The notes under the pieces were generated by a model, which saw only the letters and a program-made list of their open reading frames with translations, made no database searches and was not told the DNA's origin. DNA of 54,418 bases from NCBI GenBank assembly GCA_003021305.1, contig PXQN01000038.1, positions 1-54,418 of the forward strand, given 5' to 3'. Both the position numbers and the translations under genes were made by a program. Shown one piece after another: positions 1-9,271 of this stretch. This DNA is from Halobacteriales archaeon QH_10_67_22 (GTDB taxonomy: Archaea > Halobacteriota > Halobacteria > Halobacteriales > Haloarculaceae). How positions within the stretch are numbered: the stretch's first letter is position 1; each line of letters opens with the position of its first letter.

Positions 1-831
1 GCCGGTCGCTCCAGGGACCCGCGGGTTGCGGTCGGTCGGTCCGGGACTGCCACGGTGGGGGGAACCGGGCGCGGGCCGTCGGGTCGGCGCCCGCTCGTCC
101 ACCGCGTCGCCGGCGGAGGCTCGCCTCGCCGCAGTCGGGCCGACCGGGCCGGCAGTCCCGGAACCGTCCGGGCGTCACCGGCGACGCCGGCCGGGGCAGA
201 TGCCCCCCGACAGCCGGCCCCGGCGGGCGATGCGGAGAGGCCGTCTGCCGGCCCCCGGAACGAGGGTGGGACGGGGAGGGAGGTCGGCCCCTGGAACGAG
301 GGCGGGACGGGGAGGGAGGTCGGAACCGTCGCGGAGGCGGGCGTGTCCGGCGCCGACCGGTCCGGTTCGGGGCGCCCGGGGGGGTCGTCCGGGTCGCAAC
401 CACCGGTGGAACAAAGTGGGAGCCCGTCACACGTCGGGACGACCCGGATCGGAGGTTCGACAGGAATGGCGACGCTGACCTACCAGACCGGCCACAGTGC
501 GGGGCAGTCACGTCCAACTGCCGGCGGCGACCGGCAGGGCGTCGAAGCGGCCGACCGGTTCCCGGATCTGGACGTCAAGCGCCCGGCGCCGACCGTCGAC
601 GTGACCAGCCGGTCCCGGCGGGACGGTCCCGACGAGCGTCCGCCCCCCGGAGACGGGGACCGCGGGTCGGCGTCGACCGAGCGCGGTGAGCGGGCCGTCG
701 AGGAGGCGTTCTTCGGGAACGGCCCGGACCCGCTGGCGAGTGACGCCGAGGTCGACCGGGTCGTCGACAGGATCTACCGGAAGGTCGAACGGAAGATGCG
801 GATCGAGCGCGAACGGAGGGGTCTCCGATGA
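1..831 (+). CDS. CIS-associated Gly/Pro/Arg-rich protein, 5' end outside the window
   Basis: The frame is open to the window edge with no stop, so the true start is probably upstream; a GTG at 55 is the first internal start candidate. The N-terminal two thirds is low-complexity Gly/Pro/Arg/Ser and contains a perfect-looking tandem 12-residue repeat (xNEGGTGREVGx, encoded near 257-328). The last ~50 residues are different: a charged helical segment with AEVDRVVDRIYRKVERKMR and a final basic stretch. From memory, similar short C-terminal helices occur in the protein encoded just before the LysM gene in other CIS loci; its role is unknown. The stop overlaps the next start (ATGA at 828), which indicates translational coupling with the LysM gene. 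Function is inferred from position only. Confidence 0.6.
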   Translation, partial: AGRSRDPRVAVGRSGTATVGGTGRGPSGRRPLVHRVAGGGSPRRSRADRAGSPGTVRASPATPAGADAPRQPAPAGDAERPSAGPRNEGGTGREVGPWNEGGTGREVGTVAEAGVSGADRSGSGRPGGSSGSQPPVEQSGSPSHVGTTRIGGSTGMATLTYQTGHSAGQSRPTAGGDRQGVEAADRFPDLDVKRPAPTVDVTSRSRRDGPDERPPPGDGDRGSASTERGERAVEEAFFGNGPDPLASDAEVDRVVDRIYRKVERKMRIERERRGLR

Positions 832-1472
832 GCCAGTTCCAGAAAGCCAAGATCAAGCTGCTCAGTGGCAAGAAAAACGACGAGGTAGAGGAGCCGTACC
901 TCACGTGTCGGTTCAACCCGCCGAAGTACGACGTCAGTCGGGAGGTCGAGTACGGCGAGTTACAGGCCAGCGGGTCGGGAGCGTCGTCCCAGCAGTTCAT
1001 CAGCGAGGGGTCGGACACGCTCTCGATGGAGCTGTTTTTCGACACGTCCGAGACACAGACCGACGTCCGCACGGAGTACATCGAGAAACTGGACTACCTC
1101 GCGTCGGTCGACGCCGAACTGCACGCGCCGCCGCTGTGTAAGTTCGTCTGGGGAAAGGGCCTCTCGTTTACCGCGCTGGTCACCAAACTCGACAAGTCGT
1201 TCACCCGGTTTCTCCCCAGCGGCGTCCCCGTGCGGGCACGTGTCAATGTCACGTTCTCGGAGTGTAGCACCTCGGAGTACCGGCGCGAGATCGAACCCGA
1301 ATCGACCGACAAGACGAAAGCCTGGACCGTCACCGAGGGTGACACCCTCTGGCTGGTCGCCGCAGAGGAGTACGGCGACGCCAGCTACTGGCGGACGATC
1401 GCGGACGCCAACGACATCGACAACCCGCGAGCGGTCCGGCCGGGCGACTCGCTGGAGCTACCCCCGCTGTGA
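828..1472 (+). CDS. LysM-containing CIS tube/baseplate connector (Afp7/Pvc7-like)
   Basis: A 214-residue protein. Residues 1-150 match the CIS-tube family by pattern (start MSQFQKAKIKLL, then a CRFNPPKY segment). Residues ~164-213 form a LysM module (WTVTEGDTLWLVAAEEYGD, then a PGDSLELP ending). In tail-like machines this family sits between the tube and the hub of the baseplate, equivalent to T4 gp53/Afp7. LysM can bind glycan, but in this family it acts as a structural wedge, so no cell-wall role is implied. The start overlaps the preceding stop (ATGA), and the gene opens the baseplate series LysM-gpD-gpV-PAAR-gp25. Confidence 0.88.
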   Translation: MSQFQKAKIKLLSGKKNDEVEEPYLTCRFNPPKYDVSREVEYGELQASGSGASSQQFISEGSDTLSMELFFDTSETQTDVRTEYIEKLDYLASVDAELHAPPLCKFVWGKGLSFTALVTKLDKSFTRFLPSGVPVRARVNVTFSECSTSEYRREIEPESTDKTKAWTVTEGDTLWLVAAEEYGDASYWRTIADANDIDNPRAVRPGDSLELPPL

Positions 1473-1544
1473 TGATGACTGACCGACTCCATCGGGCCAG
1501 CCGACGCGTCCCGCGACGCGACGACCGACCGGGAGGCGACGCCG

Positions 1545-2567
1545 ATGTCCGGCAGTAACGGCGGCGAGCACTCGCCACAGTTCGAGGTGACCGTCGGGGG
1601 ACAGACGTTCACGGAGGGAGGCGGCGACGTGACGGACCTGGTCGTCGAGACGACGCTGGACGGCGCCGACCGGTTCTCCCTGACGTTCAATGCACCGTTC
1701 GACCGCGAACACAAGGAGTTCTCGGGGTTCGATTGGGAGGACTTCGCGACCGGCACGGACGTCACGGTTTCGCTGGGCTGGGGTGCCGACGGCGAACTCG
1801 ACGAGGTGTTCGTCGGGACGATCCACCAGCTCACGACGAACTTCTCGGGCGGGACCGGCCCCTCGGTCGGTATCAGCGGCTACGGCTTGCTCCACGAGAT
1901 GATGGGGGGGACCGAGGACCGGTCGTGGTCGGAAGCGGTCGTCGGGGACGTCGTCGAGGAGGTGCTGAGTTCGTACTTCGGCGACACGACCGTCGAGGGC
2001 GCGGACATGGAACACGACAAGATCTACCAGCACGACCAGAGCGACTACCGGTTCGTCCTGGAACTAGCCGAGAAGTACGGCTACCAGTTCTACAGCCAGC
2101 GCAACGCGGTGTACTTCACGCCGCGGTCGTCGATGGGCAGCGAGGACCCGGTCACGACGCTGCGGTACGGTGCCGTCCTGGACTCGTTTTCCGGCGAGGT
2201 CAACGAGGCCAACGAAGTCCAGGAGGTCGAGGTCAGACACTGGGACATGCAACAGGAAACGGAACTCGTCGGGACGGCCTCGACCGACGCGAAAAACAAG
2301 AAAAAGGAGGTGTTCCGCGTGCCCTGCAGTTCCAGCGAGGAGGCCGAACAGATCGCCCAGACCAAACTCGACGAGCTGTCGAGTTCGGTCGCGACCGGCC
2401 ACGGCGAGACCGACCGCGGCGTCCCACTGCTCGGCGCGGGGACGACGGTCAGTATCGAGGAGGTCGGGTCGCGGTTCTCCAAACAGTATTACGTGACAAA
2501 GGCGACACACCGCGTAGGCAGTTCGGGCTATCGGACGTCGTTCGAAGCAAAGGAGACACCAGAATGA
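1545..2567 (+). CDS. gpD-like CIS baseplate hub protein (phage late control D family)
   Basis: A 340-residue protein of the phage late-control gene D family, which forms the trimeric hub that docks the tube on the spike (equivalent to T4 gp27 or the N-terminal half of VgrG/Afp8). The pattern is FEVTVGGQTF, then FVGTIHQL and SGYGLLHEMMGG in the first third, and a second domain from about residue 190. ATG 1545 is chosen because a GGGAGG sequence lies about 10 bases upstream and a 72-base gap separates it from the LysM gene. The stop overlaps the next ATG (ATGA at 2564). Hub and spike are separate genes here rather than one VgrG, as in P2-type tails. Confidence 0.9.
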   Translation: MSGSNGGEHSPQFEVTVGGQTFTEGGGDVTDLVVETTLDGADRFSLTFNAPFDREHKEFSGFDWEDFATGTDVTVSLGWGADGELDEVFVGTIHQLTTNFSGGTGPSVGISGYGLLHEMMGGTEDRSWSEAVVGDVVEEVLSSYFGDTTVEGADMEHDKIYQHDQSDYRFVLELAEKYGYQFYSQRNAVYFTPRSSMGSEDPVTTLRYGAVLDSFSGEVNEANEVQEVEVRHWDMQQETELVGTASTDAKNKKKEVFRVPCSSSEEAEQIAQTKLDELSSSVATGHGETDRGVPLLGAGTTVSIEEVGSRFSKQYYVTKATHRVGSSGYRTSFEAKETPE

Positions 2568-3304
2568 GCAGACGAGACCAGTTCGGCGAGACAGAGGAAC
2601 CGACGATAAACGGCGTTGCGGTCGCGAAAGTGACCGACAACGAGGACCCCGAAGGGATCGGTCGCGTCAAGGTGACCTACCCGTTCAGGGACACCGACGA
2701 CGAGAGCTACTGGGCGCGGGTCGTCACTGAGATGGCCGGGTCGGGCTACGGGGTGTTCTTCTTGCCCGAGGTGGGCGACGAGGTACTCGTCGCCTTCGAG
2801 GGCGGGAAGATCCGCCACCCCGTCGTCGTCGGGTCGCTGTACAACGGCCAGCGCGCGCCCCCGCAGGACAACGGCGACGGCGAGAACAACGTCCGCGAGA
2901 TCCGGTCACGGAGCGGCCACGTCCTCGATTTCGACGACACCGACGGCGAGGAGAAGTTCGAGATCGAGACCAGCGCCGGCCACGCCATCACGCTCGACGA
3001 CACCGGCGGCTCCGAGAAGATAACCATCGAGGACCAGTCCGGCTCCAACACCATCGAGATGGACTCGGCCAGCGGCGAAGTGAGCGTCTCCGGCGAACAG
3101 AAGATCAGCCTCTCGGCCCCGACCATCGAACTCAGCGCCGAGTCCGAGGTAAATGTTTCCGCAAAAGAAACGGTAAATATGGAAGGAAAAGGTGAGGTGA
3201 ACGTTTCGAGCAAGGGACAGTTGAACGTCGAGAGTAACGGAATCATGGGAATCAAAGCGACGGGCCCGCTCACAGTAGAGGGCGCGATAATCCAGCTCAA
3301 CTAA
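2564..3304 (+). CDS. gpV/VgrG-type CIS spike protein
   Basis: A 246-residue protein. Residues ~15-95 are the OB-fold of the phage baseplate assembly protein V/gp5 family (VAKVTDNEDPEGIGRVKVTYP, then YWARVV and FLPEVGDEVLVAFEGG). The rest is a triple-stranded beta-helix-like region of short repeats (HAITLDDTGG, ITIEDQSGSNTIEM, and VSVSGEQKISLSA-type units). It would form the membrane-piercing needle between the gpD hub and the PAAR cap. Codon use becomes more A/T-rich towards the end (3150-3260). The start overlaps the gpD stop and the stop overlaps the PAAR start (TAATG), so the three genes are tightly coupled. Confidence 0.9.
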   Translation: MSRRDQFGETEEPTINGVAVAKVTDNEDPEGIGRVKVTYPFRDTDDESYWARVVTEMAGSGYGVFFLPEVGDEVLVAFEGGKIRHPVVVGSLYNGQRAPPQDNGDGENNVREIRSRSGHVLDFDDTDGEEKFEIETSAGHAITLDDTGGSEKITIEDQSGSNTIEMDSASGEVSVSGEQKISLSAPTIELSAESEVNVSAKETVNMEGKGEVNVSSKGQLNVESNGIMGIKATGPLTVEGAIIQLN

Positions 3305-3597
3305 TGCCACCAGCAGCACGCGTCACCGATTCGACGGCACACGGGACCCCGCTCGGTCCGGGGCCGGGCAGTGCGAACGTCCTCATCGGGGGGATGCCGG
3401 CGTGGCGAGCCACGTCTGACTTCCACGCCTGCCCGCTCTCGACCGGGCCGGCGCCCCACGTCGGCGGCGTCGCACCGATGGGGTCGACGACAGTACTGAT
3501 AAACAACATGCCGGCGGCCCGGCTGGGCGACACGATCGCCGAGTCGGGGCCGCCCAACACGATCGTCGGCGGGGAACCGACGGTCCAGATAGGATAG
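3304..3597 (+). CDS. PAAR-domain spike tip protein
   Basis: A 97-residue protein that is essentially one PAAR domain. It has PPAARVTDSTAHG at the start, an HACPL segment after the first half and two related motifs (VLIGGMPAWR and VLINNMPAAR). PAAR proteins sharpen the trimeric spike and often carry a metal ion; the His and Cys residues here (HG near the start and HACP) are plausible ligands. No C-terminal extension is fused, so this tip carries no toxin domain. It lies between the spike gene (TAATG overlap) and the gp25-like gene, which starts right after its stop. Confidence 0.93.
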   Translation: MPPAARVTDSTAHGTPLGPGPGSANVLIGGMPAWRATSDFHACPLSTGPAPHVGGVAPMGSTTVLINNMPAARLGDTIAESGPPNTIVGGEPTVQIG

Positions 3598-3996
3598 ATG
3601 GCCGAGGACTTCCTCGGGACGGGCTGGTCGTTCCCGGTCGGGACGGACTACAAAGGCGACATCGAGCTGTCCAGCGCCGAGGACAACATCCGGCAGTCAG
3701 TCGAGATCATCATCGGTACCGCCAAGGGCGAACGGGCGATGCGCCCGGAGTTTGGCTGTGAGATACACGACTACGTGTTCGCGTCGGCCGACCCGGCGAC
3801 GCTGAGTATGATCGAAGACAGCGTCGAGGACGCCCTGGTCCAGTGGGAACCCCGCATCGACGTCGAGAACGTCGACGCCCGCCGGGACGACGCCAACCCC
3901 GACCGGGTGCTCGTCGACATCGAGTACTGGGTTCGCAAGACCAACAGCAGCGCGAACATGGTGTACCCGTTCTATCTGACGGAGGGCGAGCAATGA
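3598..3996 (+). CDS. gp25-like baseplate wedge protein
   Basis: A 132-residue protein of the GPW/gp25 family. It shows the typical opening GTGWSFPV, then DIELSSAEDNIRQS, IIIGTAKGERAMRPEFGCE and the helix SMIEDSVEDALVQWEPRI. Members sit in the inner baseplate and help start sheath polymerisation. The ATG follows the PAAR stop directly (TAG ATG), so translation is probably coupled. The length is normal for the family. Sure about family and role by homology. Confidence 0.93.
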   Translation: MAEDFLGTGWSFPVGTDYKGDIELSSAEDNIRQSVEIIIGTAKGERAMRPEFGCEIHDYVFASADPATLSMIEDSVEDALVQWEPRIDVENVDARRDDANPDRVLVDIEYWVRKTNSSANMVYPFYLTEGEQ

Positions 3997-4011
3997 GACC
4001 GGGAGCGGTCG

Positions 4012-7000
4012 ATGGCTGACGGGCCGGTCGTCGACGGGCGGACCCGCGAGGCGTTACTGGCGCAACTCAGGGCGCTCGCGGACAGTTACGTCGACGAGTG
4101 GGACGTCTCCTCGCCCGACAGCGGCACCACACTGTTGCAGGTGGTCTCGCGGTTCGAGACGGACGTGGTCCGCCGCCTGGACGGCGTTCCCGAGAAACAC
4201 CGAACGGCGTTTCTCGACGCGCTGGATTTCAGCCGGCGGCCACCGCAGTCGGCACGCCTGCCACTGACCGTCCGGACGACTGCAGACATCGACGGGAACG
4301 TCGTCGTCCCCGGCGGGACCCAGGCCGCCGCCGAGACCGAAGACGGCGACACCGAAATCTTCGAGATCCCCGCCGACGACGGGTTCGAGGCGACGCCGGC
4401 GAGTCTACAGACTGCCTGGGCGGTCGATCCCGTGACCGACACTGTCGTCGACCACGGACCGGCGCTGACCGCCGGCGAGGGGACGACGCTGCTCGACGGC
4501 GAGAACGAACAGACCCACGCGCTGTATCTGGGCCACGACGACCTGTTGAACCTGGCCGGCGACTCGACGGTGACGGTCCGCCTGCTCACCAACGCCTCCG
4601 AGGACGTCGTCGAGGACAGCCTCGTCTGGGAGTACTACGGCGAGGACGACGACGGCGAGGAGGGCTGGCACAGCCTCCCCCAGGAGACGACCGACGTCTT
4701 AGACGAGGACGAAGCCGGGATCCAGGACCTCCGTGCGCGGGTCGAGGAACGCATCGAGGCCTACTCGACGCCGGGGGTTTCCGAATGGGACAACAACCCG
4801 CTGGAGCTGTCCTTCCGGTTCCCGGGCCCGTCGACCGACCACGCGGTGGCCGGGACCGAGAGCCGGTGGATACGGGCCCGGGCCACCGGGTCGGCGTCGT
4901 ACTTCGACATCGAGGTCGAGTCGCTGACGCTGACCGTCGAGGGCGGCGCCGAGAACGGCGGCGTCACGCCCGCCGAGTTGCTGGCCAACGACGTCCCCCT
5001 GTCGGTCGAAGGCGACGAGGACGTCTACCCGTTCGGCCGGGTGCCCCAGCCGCCGACGACGATGTATCTCGCCTCCGAGGAGGCACTCACGAAGAAGGGC
5101 GCGACCATCCAGTTGCGGTTCGGGGCGCCACAGGACGGCGGCGCCGACGAGAACGGGGACGGGGACGGCCCCGACGAGGACGAAACGGCGGATACGCCGG
5201 CGACCGGGGCGAGGCCTGCCGGGTTGCTGGAGGGTGAGCCGGAGATATCCTGGGAGTACTGGGACGGCAACGGCTGGTCGCGGCTGGGACTGCTGGCCGA
5301 CGGGACCGACCGCCTGCGCGAACCCGGCACCGTCCGCTTCGAGGTGCCCGGGGACCTGGGGTTCACTTCGGTCTCGGGTCACGAGGACTACTGGATCCGG
5401 GCGCGACTGGTCGGGGGCAACTACGGCCAGCCCCGCTACGAGATAACCGACGAGGGCCGCCGCGGCGACCTGGTCGACCGGCCCGACCCGCCACAGTTCG
5501 GCCGGGTGTCGATCGGCTACGGCCAGGACGGCGAGCGGTTCCAGCACGTCTACACCCACAACAACGCGAGTTACGAGGCCGTCGCGACCGACGCCGAACC
5601 GCTCGGGCTCGTCCCGTTCGAACCGGTGCCCGACGACACGCAGACGCTGTATCTCGGCTTCGACGACACGCTCAGGAACGGGCCGATCAACCTGTTCGTG
5701 CCCACGAGCGACGAGCGCTACCCGCGGACGTTCGACCCGGCGATGCGCTGGGAGTACTGCCCCGACCCCGAGTCGGGCACCTGGGAGAAACTGGAGGTCC
5801 GCGACGACACCGAGGGGCTCACCGAGCGGGGTATCGCCAGTATCAACGTCCCCGAGGCGACGACTGCGTTCGAACTGTTCGGGACGCGCGCCCACTGGAT
5901 CCGGGTGCGGGTGACCGGCGACGAGTTCTACCGCGGGCCGACCGGCCCGGCGGTCCGCCAGGAAGGCGAGCGGACTATCGAACACAGGCGCGAGGACCGC
6001 TCGGCGGTCGCGGACTCGCCGACGCCGCCGACGCTGCAGGGCGTCCACCCGAACACCCAGTGGGCGTACAACGAACGCACCATCGAGGGCGAGATACTGG
6101 GCTCCAGCGACGGCTCCCACGACCAGGCCTACACCTGCAACCGGGCGCCGGTCACCGAGATCGAACTCTGGGTCGAGGAGGTCGGCGCGCTGTCGAGCGC
6201 GGAGATGCGCGACCTCGAACGGGACTCGCCCGAGGCCGTCGACCGCCTCCCCGAGAGCGGGAGCGACCCCGTCGAGTTCTGGGTGCGCTGGACGGAGGTG
6301 GAGAACTTCCTCGAGTCCGCGGCGTCGGACCGTCACTACCGGGTCGACCGGACCAGCGGCGAGATCCGCTTCGGTGACGGCCAGCGCGGGCAGATCCCGC
6401 CGGCCGGCGAGAACAACCTCAGAGCCACCTACAAGACCGGCGGCGGCAGCGAGGGCAACGTCGACGCCGGCGCCGTCGAGGAACTGCGCGACCCCATCAC
6501 GCTTGTCGACTCGGTGACGAACCTCCAGCCCAGCGACGGTGGCGCCGACGTCGAGTCGATGGACGCCGTCGTCTCCCGGGCGCCCGAACGGATCAAAAAC
6601 AAGGGCCGGGCGGTCACGCCCAGTGACTTCGAGCAGGTGGCCCGGTCGGCCTCGCGGGAACTGGCGACGGTCAAGTGCGAACCGGAGATGGACCAGCGCG
6701 GCGACAGGCGCCCCGGCTGGGTGACGCTTTTGGTCGTCCCCCGGGGTCGGCGCGAGCGCCCCTCGCCGTCGATGGAGCTGCGCAAGCGCGTCGAGGACGC
6801 CGTCAGCGAGCGGGCGCCGGCGACGCTGACCGGCCGCGACCAGCAACGCATCACCGTCCGGGGGCCCAACTACGCCGCCGTCTCGGTGGACGCGACCGTC
6901 CACACCCGGGGCGTCGAGAGCGTCTCCGCGCTCAAGGCGGCTATCGAGTCCCGACTCGACGACTTCTTCCACCCGCTCACCGGCGGCCGCGACGGCGAGG

Positions 7001-7227
7001 GCTGGGCGTTCGGGCAGGCACCCCGCCTGTCTGCGGTGTCGTCGCTGCTCGAGGGCGTCGACGACGTCGACACCGTCGCCTCGACCGCGATGACCGTCCA
7101 GACCCGCGGACAGGCGATCCGCATCCTCACTGACGCCGACGACCCCACCCTCGACAGGGACACGCTGGTCTGTGCCGGGGACCACGACGTCACCGTTCGC
7201 ATGCGCGAGGACGGAGGGCGACCATGA
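4012..7227 (+). CDS. Baseplate J-family protein 1, large form with three carbohydrate-module-like repeats
   Basis: A 1,071-residue baseplate assembly protein of the J/TIGR02243 type (gp6-like, Afp11-like). The J signature FGDGQRGQIPP and YKTGGGSEGNVDAG lies at ~785-830, followed by the TPSDFEQVARSA segment. The N-terminal part contains three copies of a domain that begins WEYxGxxGW and ends with xWIRxRxTG (roughly residues 205-300, 411-475 and 578-640), with an Asp/Glu-rich linker before the second. These repeats probably decorate the baseplate surface. ATG 4012 is preceded by GGGAGCGG. It is much longer than the minimal J proteins, and its neighbour 7277 is a smaller paralogue. Confidence 0.9.
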   Translation: MADGPVVDGRTREALLAQLRALADSYVDEWDVSSPDSGTTLLQVVSRFETDVVRRLDGVPEKHRTAFLDALDFSRRPPQSARLPLTVRTTADIDGNVVVPGGTQAAAETEDGDTEIFEIPADDGFEATPASLQTAWAVDPVTDTVVDHGPALTAGEGTTLLDGENEQTHALYLGHDDLLNLAGDSTVTVRLLTNASEDVVEDSLVWEYYGEDDDGEEGWHSLPQETTDVLDEDEAGIQDLRARVEERIEAYSTPGVSEWDNNPLELSFRFPGPSTDHAVAGTESRWIRARATGSASYFDIEVESLTLTVEGGAENGGVTPAELLANDVPLSVEGDEDVYPFGRVPQPPTTMYLASEEALTKKGATIQLRFGAPQDGGADENGDGDGPDEDETADTPATGARPAGLLEGEPEISWEYWDGNGWSRLGLLADGTDRLREPGTVRFEVPGDLGFTSVSGHEDYWIRARLVGGNYGQPRYEITDEGRRGDLVDRPDPPQFGRVSIGYGQDGERFQHVYTHNNASYEAVATDAEPLGLVPFEPVPDDTQTLYLGFDDTLRNGPINLFVPTSDERYPRTFDPAMRWEYCPDPESGTWEKLEVRDDTEGLTERGIASINVPEATTAFELFGTRAHWIRVRVTGDEFYRGPTGPAVRQEGERTIEHRREDRSAVADSPTPPTLQGVHPNTQWAYNERTIEGEILGSSDGSHDQAYTCNRAPVTEIELWVEEVGALSSAEMRDLERDSPEAVDRLPESGSDPVEFWVRWTEVENFLESAASDRHYRVDRTSGEIRFGDGQRGQIPPAGENNLRATYKTGGGSEGNVDAGAVEELRDPITLVDSVTNLQPSDGGADVESMDAVVSRAPERIKNKGRAVTPSDFEQVARSASRELATVKCEPEMDQRGDRRPGWVTLLVVPRGRRERPSPSMELRKRVEDAVSERAPATLTGRDQQRITVRGPNYAAVSVDATVHTRGVESVSALKAAIESRLDDFFHPLTGGRDGEGWAFGQAPRLSAVSSLLEGVDDVDTVASTAMTVQTRGQAIRILTDADDPTLDRDTLVCAGDHDVTVRMREDGGRP

Positions 7228-7276
7228 GACGACCGGACCCGACCGTTCGAACAGCAGACAGACGCACGGAGAGACA

Positions 7277-9271
7277 ATGGGACTAGACGTACCGGAACTC
7301 GACGACACGGACTACGAGGAGTTGCTCGACGAGGCCCAGAAGCTGCTGCCGGCCTACTCGGAAGCGTGGACGAACTTCAACCCGCAGGACCCGGGGATCA
7401 CGGTGCTGGAGACGCTGGCCTGGCTCACCGACTCCTACGTCTACCAGCTGGACTCGGTGACTGACCGCCACCGGCACAAGTACCTCCAGTTGATGGGCGA
7501 GACCCCGCGACCGCCGCGGCCGGCCAGGACCCAGGTCGTGCTCGACCCGCCGGCCGCGGCGACGCCGCTCGCGGTCCCGGCCGGGACCCAGCTGACGGTC
7601 GTCGACGGCTCCGACACCGAGAAGACCTTCGAGACCGCTGCCGACCTCGTGGTGACGGGGACGACGGTCCGGTCGGTCGTCTCGGCGTGTGGGGGCGCGA
7701 CGACCGACCACGCCCACGCCAACGAGACCCGGGGGATGTTCTACCGACCGCTGGGCGAGGCGCCCTCGCCGGGGGACGCGATGGCCGTCGGCGTCGACGG
7801 CGACCCCTTCGCCGGTGGCGAGGCGGAGACGCTCTCGGTGACGGTGGCGTTTCACGACGAGGGCCTGCCCGACCCGGCGACCCACGGCGACGAACCCGCG
7901 ACGTTCGACCCGTCGGTCGAGCTGGTCTGGGAGTACTGCACCGACTACGCGGCCGGCACCTGGGAGCCGTTCGACGTGGTCCGTGACGGCACGGACTCCC
8001 TCTATCGGGAGGGGACGGTCGTGCTGGCGGCGCCCGACGAGTGGGCGCCCGACGAGTGGGCCGACGCGGAACTGTACGGGCGGTCGGACCTGGTCTGGGT
8101 GCGCTGCCGGGTCGAAACCGGCGGCTACGAGTTCCCGCCGCGGGTCGACTCCGTCGCGCTCGACGTCGTGCCCGCGACCAACCGCCGGACGGTCGAGGGC
8201 GAACCGCTCCGGCGGGTTCGCGGGACTGAGGGCCCGGCGACGCTGACCGAACAGCGGTTTCGCTTCGAACACGCGCCGGTGGTCGAGGCGACGGTCAGCG
8301 TCGACGGCGAGCGGTGGACGCCCGTCGAGAGCTTCGACGCATCGGCCCCGACCGACACTCACTACATGCTCGACAGGGCCGAAGGTGTCGTCCGCTTCGG
8401 TGACGGAACGGCGGGCGTGTTGCCCGACCCCGACGCCAGAGTGGTCGCCGAGCGGTACGTCACTGTTGACGGCGCGGCCGGGAACGTTCCGGCGTCGGCC
8501 ACCTGGTCGTTCGCCGAAGGCGAGACGGCGGCCGACGGGACCGACCTGTCGTCGGTGGCGGTCCGGCCCCGCTGGGGCGCGTCGGGCGGGACGGACGCCG
8601 AATCGCTCGCCCAGGCGTTCAGACGGGTCCGGCGTGACTTGGACCGGCCCCACCGCGCCGTGACGGCCGACGACATGGCCTACCTGGCCCGGAACACGCC
8701 GGGACTCAGAGTCGCCCGGGCGACGGTGGTGATGGTCCCGCGTGAGGACGCAGGCCCCGACGCGCCGCCCGAAGCCCGCGTCGTGGTGGTGCCCGACGCC
8801 CCGCCGACCGTCGCCGCGCCGACGCCGAGCACGGGCTTTCTCGACGCCGTCCAGTCCCACTTAGACGAACACCGCCTCCTGACCGACCGGGTGCGTGCCG
8901 TCGAACCCACGTACGTCGAACTGTCCGTCGAGGCGAGCGTCCAGGCGGTCGGTCGCCGGCCAGCGCCGGGCGCCGACGCGGACGTCGTCGACGCCATCGA
9001 GGCGTACCTCCACCCGATCGAGGGCTACGAGGGCGAGGGCTGGCCGTTCGGTCGGCCGCTGTACGCCGAGGACCTCGCGGCGGTGGTGGCCGGCGTCGAC
9101 TGGGTCGGGACCGTCGATGAGCTGTCGGTGACCGCCCGCGGGAACGCCCGGGTCGACTCCGACGGCAACGTCCGCGTCGACGACGCCGCCCTGTTCGCGC
9201 TCGCCGACCTCGAGTTGGACGTGACGGCCGGCGGGCGACGTGACGGGGCCGACGGCCGGGGGAGAGACTGA
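7277..9271 (+). CDS. Baseplate J-family protein 2
   Basis: A 664-residue paralogue of the preceding gene. It starts MGLDVPELDDTDYEEL and has the wedge N-terminus (FNPQDPGITVLETLAWLTD, DRHRHKYLQLMG). One WEY-type repeat lies at ~215-300 and the J motif FGDGTAGVLPD at ~372. The last part resembles the C-terminus of protein 1 (HPIEGYEGEGWPFGRPLY). In tail baseplates two related J-like subunits form the wedge heterocomplex. ATG 7277 is preferred to an upstream in-frame start at 7172 because it has GGAGAG 4 bases before it and avoids overlap with protein 1. The stop overlaps the next ATG (TGATG). Confidence 0.88.
   Translation: MGLDVPELDDTDYEELLDEAQKLLPAYSEAWTNFNPQDPGITVLETLAWLTDSYVYQLDSVTDRHRHKYLQLMGETPRPPRPARTQVVLDPPAAATPLAVPAGTQLTVVDGSDTEKTFETAADLVVTGTTVRSVVSACGGATTDHAHANETRGMFYRPLGEAPSPGDAMAVGVDGDPFAGGEAETLSVTVAFHDEGLPDPATHGDEPATFDPSVELVWEYCTDYAAGTWEPFDVVRDGTDSLYREGTVVLAAPDEWAPDEWADAELYGRSDLVWVRCRVETGGYEFPPRVDSVALDVVPATNRRTVEGEPLRRVRGTEGPATLTEQRFRFEHAPVVEATVSVDGERWTPVESFDASAPTDTHYMLDRAEGVVRFGDGTAGVLPDPDARVVAERYVTVDGAAGNVPASATWSFAEGETAADGTDLSSVAVRPRWGASGGTDAESLAQAFRRVRRDLDRPHRAVTADDMAYLARNTPGLRVARATVVMVPREDAGPDAPPEARVVVVPDAPPTVAAPTPSTGFLDAVQSHLDEHRLLTDRVRAVEPTYVELSVEASVQAVGRRPAPGADADVVDAIEAYLHPIEGYEGEGWPFGRPLYAEDLAAVVAGVDWVGTVDELSVTARGNARVDSDGNVRVDDAALFALADLELDVTAGGRRDGADGRGRD

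Noticed and set aside
4699-7308. Long minus-strand open frame of 869 codons opposite the baseplate J gene
   Set aside because: It mirrors a well-supported J protein. Its composition (Arg, Val, Gly, Asp) is that of the shadow frame in high-GC haloarchaeal DNA, and it shows no domain.
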